Source of the DNA: Lepus europaeus
Lineage: Eukaryota; Chordata; Mammalia; Lagomorpha; Leporidae
Direction: 5' to 3'
Length of the DNA: 64,000 nucleotides
Assembly (NCBI RefSeq): GCF_033115175.1
Contig: NC_084831.1
Span: 43,556,002-43,620,001 of the forward strand
Part shown: piece after piece, positions 45,063 to 56,388 of the stretch
Layout: every line of letters begins with the position of its first letter
How positions within the stretch are numbered: the stretch's first letter is position 1
Position numbers and translations under genes: made by a program
The notes under the pieces: generated by a model
What the model saw: the letters and a program-made list of their open reading frames with translations, nothing else
What the model was told of the DNA's origin: nothing
Databases searched by the model: none

Positions 45063-45405
45063 TTGCTGGCGCCGCAGCTCAACAGGCTAATCCTCCACCT
45101 TGCGGCGCAGGCACACCGGGTTCTAGTCCCGGTTGGGGTGCCAGTTCTGTCCCGGTTGCCCCTCTTCCAGGCCAGCTCTCTGCTGTGGCCAGGGAGTGCA
45201 GTGGAGGATGGCCCAAGTGCTTGGGCCCTGCACCCGCATGGGAGACCAGGAGAAGCACCTGGCTCCTGCCATCGGATTAGCGTGGTGCGCCGGCCGCAGC
45301 GCACCAACTGCGGCGGCCATTGGAGGGTGAACCAACGGCAAAGGAAGACCTTTCTCTGTCTCTCTCTCTCACTGTCCACTCTGCCTGTCAAAAAAAAAAA
45401 AAAAA
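45063..45405 (+). repeat. young CSINE
   Basis: Preceded by aaaaacacatgc (45051-45062); after the A-tail comes accacatgc, a close copy. Confidence 0.93.
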
Positions 45406-45410
45406 AAAAA

Positions 45411-45724
45411 AAAACCAAAAACAAAAACCACATGCAGATTCCTGGCCTTTTGAATCAGAATTCTAGGGATGATGATGGCCCAAAGATGTTTATTTTTTAT
45501 CATATTCCCAATTCTTAGTTCTAGTAGTTTGAGAACCACTGCTATAATAACTTGAAAGTTAACTAACTTTGCAGAGCTGAATGTGTCTGTTTTCTAGAAA
45601 AGCTATAGCCATTTCTCATAGCAACAGTAAATGATGTTATACTGTTAGAAAAATATTTTGAGGGACAGCTGTCAACATTTATTGGGAGGCTTCTGTGATA
45701 TTCTGTGGTGTTAAAGGATACCTG
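45411..45724. other. unassigned
   Basis: Nothing recognised. Confidence 0.4.
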
Positions 45725-45738
45725 GCCAGTTGGCTTTT

Positions 45739-45957
45739 TTTTTTTAAAGATTTATTTATTTGAGAGGCAGAGAGAGAGAGAATGAGAATCCTCTGTCCAC
45801 TGGTTCACTCCCCAAATGGCCATAGTACTTGGACCGCCTTCCACTGCTTTCCCAGGTGCACTGTCAAGGAGCTGGGTTGGAAGTGGAGCAGCCGGGCCAT
45901 ATGGGATGGCAGCACCACAAGTGGCGGCTTTACTTGCTATCCCATAGTGCTGACCCT
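45739..45957 (-). repeat. CSINE with internal deletion
   Basis: Duplication gccagttggctttt at 45725-45738 and 45958-45971. About 100 bases are missing, including the block normally between caaatggc and the acttgg motif. Confidence 0.93.
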
Positions 45958-45971
45958 GCCAGTTGGCTTTT

Positions 45972-46302
45972 AATGGACCCAATGCCAATGTCTGTGCAAA
46001 CTGTAGAAAGTTGTTTAACTTACCTTGCAAGATCTTTAGGTTCTAAAAATGTATTGTGATCTGTAAAAGGTTTTTGTAAAATTTCAGCTATGAAGTGCCT
46101 GTCTTAGGTGTACTGGGAAACAAAAATGACGAAGGATTCTGCTAGCAATTAGCTAATTGTGGAAGCAGGACAAGTATAATTAACTGTTACAGGGCAGGGT
46201 CAGACAAATGTTGTAATTTGGTGGAACACGCTAGACCTCTGTTTAAGGCTTCTATGTCTCATCCAGGATCTTGCTCTTTAAGAACATTGATGATAATTTT
46301 TT
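45972..46302. other. unassigned
   Basis: Nothing recognised. Confidence 0.4.
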
Positions 46303-46633
46303 TCTTAAAGATTCTTTTTACTTATTTGAAAGGCAGAGTTACAGAGAGGCAGAGGCAGAGGCAGAGAGAGAGAGAGGTGTCTTCCATCCACTGGTTCACT
46401 CCCCAGGTGGCTGAAATGGCCGGAGCTGTCCCTCTCCGAAGCTGGGAGCCAGGAGCTGCTTCAGGGTCTCCCATGTGAGTGCAGGGGCTGAGGGCTTGAG
46501 CCATCTTCTGCTTTCCCAGGTCATTGCAGAGAGCTGGATTGGAAATGGAGCAGCTGGGAATTGAACTGGCACCCATATGGGATGCCGGCATTCAGGCGGC
46601 AGCTTTACCTGCTACGCCACAGCACTGGTCCCT
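46303..46633 (-). repeat. CSINE
   Basis: cttatttgaaaggcagagtt ... head ctacgccacagcactggtcc. Confidence 0.93.
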
Positions 46634-47303
46634 TTTTTTCTTTTTTTTTTTTTAAGATAATTTTTTTATGTGGGTATTTCTTTATCTTTTAATTCCTGAT
46701 CCAGTGTCTTCTTTGAGGAAATAATCGTGTATGTTGCCTGGTAAGAGTTTTATATTAACTTCTTTAGAAAGGCAGAGTGAGCAGGGATGATCCCATTCCT
46801 TCCTCTGTTGCTAAGATACCACTGTTCATTCCATTCAGTAAACTTTTATTTGGCACTTGTTATGTGCTGGCTGTAGAATGACTGCAAGACACAAAGCTTG
46901 TTTAAAACATAATTGCCTAAATTTTAGTTTAAGTTCTTATGTCCCTAAAGGGGTGGGGATTGTGTTTGTGTGTATGTTAGTTGCATGACATAGTACCAAG
47001 TATGGGCCAAGATGTGGGCAGGAATTCTAGTACACCTCATAGAGCAATGTGGCATTTAGATTCTGAGTTTCTTTTTATGTACTGTTGGAGCAACATTTCT
47101 CCTCCCAGGGAGGTAGAACAGGTTCCTGAGATAAAAGTAATGAAAAACAATTGGCTCATTGTCATATAGATGCTCAGTAAATGCTCAATTCCATTCTTCC
47201 TTTTGGGGAAAACAAAAATAAAGACCAGGAATTGAAATTTCTGTGTGAATTAAAACTTGATAGTTTTCCACTTTTTTTTTAAAAACAAATACATCTACTT
47301 TTA
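46634..47303. other. unassigned
   Basis: A MIR-like ttgttatgtgctggctgta near 46858 is too short to call; otherwise nothing. Confidence 0.4.
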
Positions 47304-47324
47304 GAATTCTTGACTTTATTTTTT

Positions 47325-47891
47325 TTAAACTTTTATTTAGTAAATATAAATTTCCAAAGTACAGTTTATGGATTACAATGGCTTTTCCTCCCCCATAACT
47401 TCCCTCCCACCCACAACCCTCCCATCTCCCGCTTCCTCTCCCATTCCATTCACATCAAGATTCATTTTCAATTATCTTTATATACAGAAGATCAATTTAG
47501 TATACATTAAGTAAAGATTTCATCAGTTTGCACCCACACAGAACATAAAGTGTAAAATACTGTATGAGTACTAGTTATAGCATTAATTCACATTGAACAA
47601 CACATTAAGGACAGAGATCCTACATGAGGAGTAAGTACACAGTGACTCCTGTTGTTGACTTAACAATTTGACACTCTTGTTTATGGCATCAGTAATCTCC
47701 CTAGGCTCTAGTCATGAGTTGCCAAGGCTGTGGAAGCCTTTTGAGTTTGCCGACTGTGATCATATTTAGACAAGGTCATGGTCAAAGTGGAAGTTCTCTC
47801 CTCCCTTCAGAGAAAGGTATCTCTTTCTTTGATGGCCCGTTCTTTCTGCTGGGATCTCACTCACAGAGATCTTTCATTTAGGTCCTTCTTT
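47325..47891 (-). mobile_element. rabbit-type L1 3' end with 21-bp target duplication
   Basis: Reads as the complement of the 14.9-kb copy: aacttttatttagtaaatat, then cctcccccataacttccctc, and at the right caaggtcatggtc. Flanks 47304-47324 and 47892-47912 are identical over 21 bases (gaattcttgactttat plus T-run). Severe 5' truncation. Confidence 0.93.
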
Positions 47892-47912
47892 GAATTCTTG
47901 ACTTTATTTTTT

Positions 47913-48212
47913 AAAGATTTATTTTATTTATTTGAAAGGCAGACAGAAAGTGATCTTCCATCTCCTGGTTCACTTCCCAAATGGCTGTGTCATTTGGGGT
48001 TGGGCTGGGCCAAAGCTAGGAGCCAGGAACTCCATCTGGATCTTCCAGGTGGGTGACAGGGGCCCATGTACTTGGGCATCTTCTGTTGCCTTCCTTGGTG
48101 CATTAACGGGGCTGGATCGGAAGCAGAGCATCCCTGACTCAAACTAGCGATCTTGTATGGGATTCGACCATTGAAGTTGGTGACTTAACCCAGTGTGCCA
48201 CAACATTGGCCC
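47913..48212 (-). repeat. CSINE abutting the L1
   Basis: aagattttattt-type tail complement directly after the L1 duplication, head gtgccacaacattggcccc. The L1 may have inserted into its T-rich end. Confidence 0.9.
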
Positions 48213-48244
48213 CCATTTGATATTTTTAAAAGAAAACAATTTTA

Positions 48245-48499
48245 GGGGCGGGTATTGTGACATAGCTGGTAAAGCTACCGCCTGCAATGCCAGAATCCCA
48301 TATATGTGCCAGTTTGAGTCCTAGCTGCTCCACTTCTGATCCAACTTCCTATAAATGGCCTGGGAAACCAGTGGAGGATGGTTCAAGTGTTTGAGCCCCT
48401 GCATCCATATGGGAAACCTGGAGGAAGCTCCTGGTTCCTGGCTTTGGCCTGTCCCAGCTTGACTTGCAGCCATTTGGGGAGTGAACCAGCTGATGGAAG

Positions 48500-48530
<31 letters not shown>

Positions 48531-48555
48531 AACTTTCAAATAAATAAATCTTAAA
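48245..48555 (+). repeat. CSINE with target duplication
   Basis: Duplication aaagaaaacaatttta at 48229-48244 and 48556-48571. Confidence 0.96.
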
Positions 48556-48589
48556 AAAGAAAACAATTTTAATCCTGACTTCATTTTTA

Positions 48590-49236
48590 TTTTTGAAAGC
48601 TTTTATTTAATAAAATAAAATATAATTTTCATAGGTACAGCTTTTTTATACCTGCCCTCCCACCCCTACTCCCATACCACCTCCTATTCCCTCTCCCATC
48701 CCATTTTCCATTAAGATTCATTTTTAATTATCTTTATATACAGAAGATCAACTCAATACTAAGTAAAGATTTCATCAGTTCGCACCCACACAGACATACA
48801 AAGTATAAAGTACTGCATGAAGACAAGTTTTACCGTTAATTCTCATAGTACAACGCATTAAGGACAGAGGTCCTACATGGGGAGCAAGTACACAGTGATT
48901 TAACAATTGACACTCTTATTTATGACGTCAGTGATCACCCGAGGCTCTTGTCATGAGCTGCCTAGGCTATGGAAGCCTTTTGAGTCCACAAACGCCATCA
49001 GTATTTAGACAGAGCCATAAGCAAAGTGGAAGTTCTCTTCTCCCTTCAGAGAAAAGTACATCCTTCTTTGATGGTGCCTTCTTTCCACTGGGATTTCACT
49101 CAGAGATCCTTCGTGTAGATCATTTTTTGCCAGAGTGTCTTGGCTTTCCATGCCTGAAATGCTCTCATGGGCTTTTCAGCCAGATCTGAATGCCTTAAGG
49201 GCTGTTTCTGAGGTCAGAGTGCTATCCAGGGCATTT
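48590..49236 (-). mobile_element. rabbit-type L1 3' end with target duplication
   Basis: Duplication ctgacttcattttta at 48575-48589 and 49237-49251. More diverged from the 47.3-kb copy in its terminal 100 bases. Confidence 0.93.
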
Positions 49237-49390
49237 CTGACTTCATTTTTAGCTAATAAATTAGTAGTCTCTGTTTATAGGGTACACTTGTTGCACATTA
49301 TTTATTTGCAGAGTTTTACATTGTTCTTTAATTTTTCTTGTGTGTACCTGACTTACATTATGTAGAGCACTATTATTATATAATAATCAC

Positions 49391-49425
49391 ATCGCTTCTT
49401 GGCCTTTTGGCTAAGATCAAGTGTA
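49391..49425 (+). pseudogene. RNU2: U2 snRNA 5' fragment, retropseudogene
   Basis: The first 35 nucleotides of U2 snRNA (atcgcttcttggccttttgg, then ctaagatcaagtgta) with one change at position 10 (C to T). It stops just before the branch-site recognition segment. Perfect duplication tataataatcac at 49379-49390 and 49424-49435, so it was inserted by reverse transcription. No A-tail and no snRNA promoter. Confidence 0.93.
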
Positions 49426-49481
49426 TAATAATCACTGGAAAACATACAATTACAAATGTTAAATAAAATAGTTCATATACT

Positions 49482-49797
49482 ATTTTTTTTTTTTTTTTGG
49501 ACAGGCAGAGTGGACAGTGAGAGAGAGAGAGAAATGTCTTCCTTTGCCATTGGTTCACCCTCCAATGGCGCACCGCGCTGATCCGAAGGCAGGAGCCAGG
49601 TGCTTATCCTGGTCTCCCATGGGGTGTAGGGCCCAAGCACTTGGGCCATCCTGCACTGCACTCCCCAGGCCATAGCAGAGAGCTGGCCTGAAAGAGGGGC
49701 AACCGGGACAGAATCCGGTGCCCTGACCGGGACTAGAACCTGGTGTGCCGGTGCCACAGGCAGAGGATTAGCCTGTTGTGAGCCACGGCACTGGCCA
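49482..49797 (-). repeat. young CSINE
   Basis: Complete. Flanks catatact and ttatatactttt are an imperfect duplication. The GC module is shortened to gcgcaccgcgctgatccg. Confidence 0.94.
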
Positions 49798-49934
49798 TTT
49801 ATATACTTTTAAAACCATGATGTCACTTTATTAAGCTTAAGAACTGAAGAATTTTTAAAACAGACTTTTCCTTATGAACTACAATAGTAGATAAGATCTA
49901 AATTTTATAGCTGTCAAATATAAGTTCCAGTCTT

Positions 49935-50250
49935 TTTTAATGATTTATTATGTATTTGAAAGAGTTATAGAGAAAAAGGGAAAGACAGAGAAATAGGTCT
50001 TCCATCTGCTGGTTTATTTCCCAGATGAGTGCAACAGCTCGGGATAGGCTAGACTGAAGCCAGAAGCTTCATCTATGTTTCCCCATGTGGGTGGCAGGGC
50101 CCAAGTACTTGGGCCATTTTCCACTGCTTTTCACAGGCCATCAGCAGGGAGCTGGATCAGAAGTGGAACAACTGGAACTCGAATTAGCGCCTGTATGGGA
50201 TGCAGGCATCTCAGGCAACTTTACCCACTATGCTATACACTGGCCTCCAG
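49935..50250 (-). repeat. old CSINE inserted in a MIR
   Basis: Duplication gttccagtctt at 49924-49934 and 50251-50261. Confidence 0.93.
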
Positions 50251-50400
50251 GTTCCAGTCTTGAAACCTGTAGGACCTTGGACAAGTTTCTTAACTCCTTT
50301 ATGCCTCAATTTATTCTCCCATAAAGTAAAGCTGATAATACCACACTGTAGGATTATTGTGGAGGATTAAATGATACAATATGTAAATCAGAGCTATAGT
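50251..50400 (+). repeat. MIR
   Basis: ttccagtcttgaaacctgta, gaccttggacaagtttctta, ggattattgtggaggattaa. Confidence 0.8.
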
Positions 50401-50845
50401 TCAGTTTTGTGAATCCTGGTAAAAATAAGTGTTGCTCTGGAAGTAGAAAATATATTTTTTTCACTTGGGTTTTGAAAGAGCTTGAACGATCATTATTTAC
50501 ACATTTTACTACTAAGAAATAAAATTAGCATGATCAGTTTTTAAGTGTTACAGATTGCTAAATTAAGGATGGACCAAGGTACAAGTAGAATTAGTATTTT
50601 AATTGTATAGTTAGTAAAATACCTTATGCCTTTATCATAGTAAATTTATCTAATAAAATAACTTGCAAATGCTATATATAAAATATTTTCTATTTTAAAA
50701 ATTAACTTTAAATTTTTTTCTTCTAAATTACTATAAGCCTATTTACAGAACTGAACTATAGGAAAAGTTAGAAAAATATGTAATGCTTTTGTACTTTGAC
50801 TTTTTGAAAGCTTTTATAAAATAAGGTAAAGATAAAAAAAACTTG
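50401..50845. other. unassigned AT-rich
   Basis: Nothing recognised. Confidence 0.4.
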
Positions 50846-51160
50846 GGGCCAGCTTTGTGATGTAGTGGGTTAGGCTGCTGCCTGTGATGCCGGCATGTTC
50901 AAGTCCTAGCTGCTCCACTTATGATCCAAGTCCCTGCTAATGTGCCTGGAAAACAGAAGATGATAGCCCAAGTCTCTGGGTCCCTGCACCCATATGAGAG
51001 ACCCTGGTGAAGCTCTTGGCTCTTGGCTTCAGCCTGGCCTAGTCTCGGCTATTGTAGCCATCGTGGGAGTGAACCAGTGGATAGAAAATCTCTCTCTCTC
51101 TGTGTCTCTCCCTCTATCTAGCTCTGTGTTTCAAATAAAATTGACTAATAAAAAAAAAAA
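50846..51160 (+). repeat. CSINE
   Basis: Head gggccagctttgtgatgtag; short deletion in the catatgg region; tail gtttcaaataaaattgac. Confidence 0.9.
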
Positions 51161-51389
51161 TCTCTGTGGACACTTTGAAATCAAGAAAAAGTCATTGAGT
51201 TCATTTTGGGTGACGTTAGAGAACTTAATACAATACACATTGATGGGAATCTTGAGGCATTTGGATTTTATATTACAGAATTGCAAAAAAAATTATTTCT
51301 CTAAATCATTTTTAAGTTTAGAAATCCTTATACCATCTTAACCTTTTAGCTATAATATTTTTTAATTTATAGTGATTAATTATCTTATT

Positions 51390-51697
51390 TTTAAATTTAC
51401 TTATTTGAAAGGCAAAGGGAGAGATCTCTCAGGGGCTCTAATCTGTTGATTCATTCCCCAGATGCCTGTAATCATTGGGACTTGGCCAGGCCAAAGCCAT
51501 GAGCCAGGAATTCAATTCAGATCTCTCACATGGGTGGCAGGGACCCAACTACTTGAATGATCACCTGCCACCTCCCAGGATTGCATCAATGGGAAACCAG
51601 AATAAGAAGCAAAATCAGGACTGGAACCTAGGCACTCTGATATGAGATACAGGCATTCCAACCAGCATCTTAAGCATTAGGCCAAACACTTGTACCT
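51390..51697 (-). repeat. old CSINE
   Basis: tttacttatttgaaaggcaa ... head ttaggccaaacacttgtacc. Confidence 0.82.
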
Positions 51698-51791
51698 TTC
51701 TCATTTTGTTTATGATAATATATTTTTAAGGTTCATGTTTATCTTGTTCTCTTGCATTAAAAAATACAGTGTAAGTCTATACCCTAGATTT

Positions 51792-52110
51792 TTTTTAAAG
51801 ATTTATTTATGTATTTGAAAGTCAGAGTTACACAGAGAAGGAGAGGCAGAGAGAGAGAGAGATCTTCATCTGCTGGTTTACTCTCCAACTGGCCGCAACA
51901 GCAGGGGCTGCGCATTCAAAGCCAGGAGCCTCTATTGGATCTTCCCCATGGGTACAGGGGCCTAAGGAGCCAGGCCTTCCTCCAGTGCCCTCCCATGCCA
52001 CAGCAGAGAGCTAGAATGGAAGTGGAGCAGCTGGGACTCAAACAGGTGCTCATACCAGATGCTAGCACCACAGGTGGTGGCCTTACCCGCCACACCACAG
52101 CGCTGGCCCC
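51792..52110 (-). repeat. CSINE
   Basis: agatttatttatgtatttga ... head cgccacaccacagcgctggc. Flanks taccctagattttt and taccttagattttt. Confidence 0.93.
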
Positions 52111-52385
52111 AATACCTTAGATTTTTAAATATTAAATTCAACTTAAATGAAATTGTATTATTTTTTAAGAGAAGGAGCCTTAGAAAATAAGGCCTAAGGA
52201 AATAGTGACATGCATCTATAATTTTTCATTAGTTAGTTAATGGATAATTTGTATATATTCAGTTCTGGGTTCTTCTGGCAGCTTGGTACCATATTAACTG
52301 TAGAGAGGGTTTAAAATATAAAGTGAGTAGCACATATATTAGATATAGGTTATTAAGTAAGGCTCCAATTTTAAATTTTATTTAT
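52111..52385. other. unassigned
   Basis: Nothing recognised. Confidence 0.4.
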
Positions 52386-52392
52386 TTTTTTA

Positions 52393-52703
52393 AAGATTTA
52401 TTTTATTTATTTGAAAGAGTTACAGAGAGAGGTAGAGACAGAGAGAGAGGTCTTCCATCAGCTGGTTCACTCCCTGGATGGCCGCAATGGCCAGAGCTGC
52501 GCCTATCCGAAGCCAAGAGCCAGGAGCTTCTGGGTCTCCCATGTGGGTGCAGGAGCTCAAGGACTTGGCCCATCTTCTGCTTTCCCAGGCCATAGCAGAG
52601 AGCTGGATCAGAAGAGGAGCAGCTGGGACTAGAACTGGCACCCATATGGGATGCTAGTGCTTCAGGCCAGGGCGTTAACCTGCTGTGCCACAGTGCCAGC
52701 CCC
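52393..52703 (-). repeat. CSINE
   Basis: agatttattttatttatttg ... head gttaacctgctgtgccacag. Confidence 0.94.
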
Positions 52704-52705
52704 TA

Positions 52706-52726
52706 TTAGTTCTTTTTATTTACTTG

Positions 52727-52792
<66 letters not shown>

Positions 52793-53040
52793 AGAAAGAG
52801 AGAAACATGTATCCTATCTGCTGGTTCACTTACAAGATGTCCTCAATAGCTGGGGCTGGGCCAGTCTGAAGCCAGAAGCTGGGGTCGCAATCTCAGTCTC
52901 CCACATGGAAATCAAGGACCCAACCCCTCTAGGAACCACTTGCTGCTTCCTGGGGTGCTCACCAGCAAGAAACCAAAATTGGGAGTTGAGCTGGGACCTG
53001 AACCCAGGCATACTGATATGGCATGTGGGCATCCCAAATT
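52706..53040 (-). repeat. old CSINE with GA microsatellite
   Basis: About 29 GA units at 52732-52789 within the tail complement; the head has decayed. Confidence 0.85.
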
Positions 53041-53168
53041 GTGTCTTATGGTATACAATTCAATGGCTTTGAATATATTTACAGAGTTGTGGAAATATCA
53101 GTATCTAATTTTAGAACATTTTCATTACTCCTAAAAGGAACCTATACCTATTAGCTACCCCTAGTATC

Positions 53169-53501
53169 TTTTTTTTTTTTTTTTTTGACAGGCAGAGTGG
53201 ATAGTGAGAGAGAGAGACAGAGAGGAAGGTCTTCCTTTTTGCCGTTTGTTCACCCTCCAATGGCTGCTGTGGCCGGCTCATCGCGCTGATCCGAAGCCAG
53301 GAGCCAGGTGCTTCTCCTGGTCTCCCATGCAGGTGCAGGGCCCAAGGACTTGGGCCATCCTCCACTGCCTTCCCGGGCCATAGCAGAGAGCTGGCCTGGA
53401 AGAGGGGCAACTGGGATAGAATCCGGTGCTCCGACCGGGACTAGAACCCGGTGTGCCGGCGCCGAAAGGTGGAGGATTAGCCTGTTAAGCCACGGTGCCG
53501 G
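53169..53501 (-). repeat. young CSINE in L1M
   Basis: Duplication ctacccctagtatctt upstream and ctacccccagtatctt downstream (one change). Confidence 0.95.
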
Positions 53502-53682
53502 CCCTACCCCCAGTATCTTAATGGTCCTACTCTGTGTCATCCACTAATGTACTTTTAGACCTCTGTTGATTTGTCCATCTGTTATGGACATTTCATATGA
53601 ATAAATCATACAGATGTGACTGGTTTGTTCACCTAGCATAATGATTTTAGGATTCAAATCCTATGTCAGTACTTTTTCTTTA

Positions 53683-53989
53683 AAAAAAAGATTCATTTTA
53701 TTTATTTGAAAGGTAGAGTTACAGAGGGTGAGAGAGAGATATCATTCTTCCGCTGGTTCACACCCCAGGTGGCTGCAGTGGCCACGGCTGTGCCTTGCCA
53801 AATCCAGGAGTCAGGAACTTCTTCCAGGTCTTTCACATGGGTGCAGGGGCCCAAGTACTTGGGCCATCTTCTGCTCATTAGCAAGAGCTGGATAGGAAGT
53901 AGAGCAGCTGGGACTCAAACCAGAGTGCCCATATAGGATGCTGGTACTGCAGGTGGCAGCTTAACCCACTATGCCACAATCCCGGCCCC
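53683..53989 (-). repeat. CSINE in L1M
   Basis: attcattttatttatttgaa ... head cactatgccacaatcccggc. Confidence 0.93.
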
Positions 53990-54365
53990 TCTTCATTTCT
54001 TTTTATTGCCAAATAATATTCCATTGTGTGGGTATATACCATGTTTTGGATTGTTTTTACTTTTTGGCTATTAGGAATAATGTTATGAACATTCATGTAT
54101 GAATTATTGTGTGGCCATTTTTTTTTTTCATTTATCTTGGGAATACAAATGGGTGAAACTGCTGGTCAAATGGTAATTCTATATTTAACTTTTTGAGGAA
54201 CTGCCAGACTGTTTTACAAAGAAGCTGTACTTTTTACATTATTATCAGCAGTAAATGAGGGCTCCAGTTTCTTCACACTCTCACCAATACTTATTATTGT
54301 CTATCTTTTTTTTTTATTATAATCATCCTGGTGAATGTGAAGTGGTGTGATAAGGATATATCTGA

Positions 54366-54603
54366 AATTTATAACTTTATTTACAGTCATTAGGCAAATT
54401 GTTGAAGTTCTTACTTGCAGATACGTTGCCAGATTCTTTGATAAAGAGTGTTTTTGGTTTCAGAATAAAAGCTGTGAACCTTCTAGTTTCCTTTTTAGTA
54501 AACAGTGAACTCTGTGGGTGGAACTGGTTAACCACATTGCTGGTTAACCTCATTGGTGATGTGAATGGTGGTTTGGGGACTTGAACTATATAAAAGACCA
54601 TCA
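54366..54603. other. unassigned
   Basis: Nothing recognised. Confidence 0.4.
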
Positions 54604-54697
54604 AGAGCCTGCCTCCCTCCCTCCCTTCCTTCTTCTTTTCCTTCCTTCCTCCTTCCCTCCCTGCCTCGATCCCTCTTTTCCCTCCTTCCCTCCTTTT
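54604..54697 (+). repeat. CCTT/CCCT polypyrimidine microsatellite
   Basis: About 94 bases of impure ttcc/ccctcc units. Its right end served as the target of the next CSINE. Confidence 0.9.
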
Positions 54698-55035
54698 TTT
54701 TTTTTTTTTTTTTTGACAGGCAGAGTGGATAGTGAGAGAGACAGACAGACAGAAAGGTCTTCCTTTGCCGTTGGTTCACCCTCCAATGGCCGCCGCGGCT
54801 GGCGCGCTGCGGCCGGAGCACCGCGCTGATCCGATGGCAGGAGCCAGGTGCCTATCCTGGTCTCCCATGGGGTGCAGGGCCCAAGCACTTGGGCCATCCT
54901 CCACTGCACTCCCTGGCCACAGCAGAGAGCTGGCCTGGAAGAGGGGCAACCGGGACAGGATCGGTGCCCCGACCGGGACTAGAACCCGGTGTGCCGGCGC
55001 CGCTAGGATTAGCCTAGTGATCCGCGGCGCCGGCC
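54698..55035 (-). repeat. young CSINE in the microsatellite
   Basis: Duplication cctccttccctcctttt at 54681-54697 and 55036-55052. Confidence 0.96.
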
Positions 55036-55052
55036 CCTCCTTCCCTCCTTTT

Positions 55053-55090
55053 TAGATTTATTTATTTATTTGAAAGGCAGACTTACAGAG

Positions 55091-55152
<62 letters not shown>

Positions 55153-55393
55153 GTCTTCCATCCATTGGTTCACTCCCCATATGGCTGAAACTGCCGGAGC
55201 TGGGCGGATCTGAAGCCAGGAGCTTCCTCTGGATCCTGCACAGGGGTGCAGGGGCCCAAGGACTTAGGCCATTTTCTACTACTTTCCTGGGCAATAGCAG
55301 AGAGCTAGATCGGAAGTGGAGCAGCAGTGACTCGCCCACATGCAATGCTGGCACTACAAGCGGTGACTTTATACACTGTGCCATGGTGCCAGC
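55053..55393 (-). repeat. CSINE with GA microsatellite
   Basis: About 28 GA units at 55093-55149; head actgtgccatggtgccagcc. Confidence 0.93.
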
Positions 55394-55406
55394 CACAAGA
55401 GTATTT

Positions 55407-55709
55407 TTTTTTTTTTTTAATTCGACAGGTAGAATTATAGACAGTGAGAGAGAGAGAGAGAGACGAGAGAAAGGTCTTTCTTCTGATGGTTCACTCCCCA
55501 AATGGCTGCCATGGCCGGCGCTGCGCCGATCTGAAGCCAGGAGCCAGGTGCCTCTTCCTGGTCTCCCATGCAGGTGCAGGAGCCCAAGCACTTGGGCCAT
55601 CCTCCACTGCCCTCCCGGGCCACGGCGGAGAGCTGGACTGGAAGAGGAGCAACTGGGATGCCGTTGCTGCAGGTGGAGGATTAACCAAGTGAGCCACGGC
55701 GCCGGCCCC
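55407..55709 (-). repeat. CSINE
   Basis: Duplication caagagtattt at 55396-55406 and caagagtattt at 55710-55720. Confidence 0.95.
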
Positions 55710-55738
55710 CAAGAGTATTTCTTAAAAAAAGGCAATTA

Positions 55739-56085
55739 GGCCGGCGCCGCGGCTCAGTAGGCTAATCCTCCGCCTTGCGGCGCCGGCACACCGGGTTCGA
55801 GTCCCGGTCGGGGCACCGATCCTGTCCCGGTTGCCCCTCTTCCAGGCCAGCTCTCTGCTGTGGCAAGGGAGTGCAGTGGAGGATGGCCCAAGTGCTTGGG
55901 CCCTGCACCCCATGGGAGACCAGGAGAAGCACCTGGCTCCTGCCACCGGATCAGCGCGGTGCGCCGGCCGCAGCGCGCCAGCCGCGGCGGCCATTGGAGG
56001 GTGAACCAACGGCAAAAGGAAGACCTTTCTCTCTGTCTCTCTCTCTCACTGTCCACTCTGCCTGTCAAAAATAAAAATTAAAAAA
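55739..56085 (+). repeat. young CSINE with canonical B box
   Basis: Duplication aaaaaaaggcaatta at 55724-55738 and 56086-56100. The internal promoter B box ggttcgagtcc is exact, whereas most copies here read ggttctagtcc. The A-box region is cggctcagtagg. Confidence 0.97.
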
Positions 56086-56103
56086 AAAAAAAGGCAATTA
56101 TAA

Positions 56104-56388
56104 GGGCTGGTGCAGCGGGTTCCATATGGGCGCCGATTCAAGTCCTAGATGCTCACTTCTGATCCAGTTCCACAAGCTAATACTCTTGTGGAAGCCGTGG
56201 AAGATGGCCAAAGTCCTTGGACTCCTGAACCCATGTGGGAGACTCAGAGGAAGCTGCTGGCTTAAGCCTGGCTCAGCCCTGGCCATTGTGGCCATCTGGG
56301 GAGTGAACCAGTGGATGGAAGATCTTTCTCTTTGTCTCTCCCTCTCTGTAATTTGACTTTCAAATAAATAAATAAACCTTAAAAAGGG
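56104..56388 (+). repeat. CSINE with a shortened head
   Basis: gggctggtgcagcgggttcc then directly atatgggcgccgattcaagt; about 30 head bases are missing. Confidence 0.9.

Larger units (their letters stand above)
53045..54365 (+). mobile_element. old L1 (L1M-like) 3' region, split by two CSINEs
   Basis: tatacaattcaatggctttg, attttagaacattttcatta, atttcatatgaataaatcat, then aatattccattgtgtgggta, ggctattaggaataatgtta, gaggaactgccagactgttt and gtgaatgtgaagtggtgtga follow ancient L1 order. Confidence 0.88.

Noticed and set aside
49391..49425. Functional U2 snRNA gene
   Set aside because: Only 35 of about 188 nucleotides are present, without snRNA promoter elements or 3' box.
54604..54697. Polypyrimidine tract of a splice acceptor
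   Set aside because: Too long, repetitive (ttcc units) and followed by a SINE, with no AG-exon structure.
55058..55735. 225-residue minus-strand open frame
   Set aside because: Lies across two CSINEs and a GA microsatellite; the protein is SINE-derived low complexity.
55739..55830. tRNA gene in CSINE heads
   Set aside because: A- and B-box-like sequences are present but there is no cloverleaf with acceptor stem; this is the SINE promoter.
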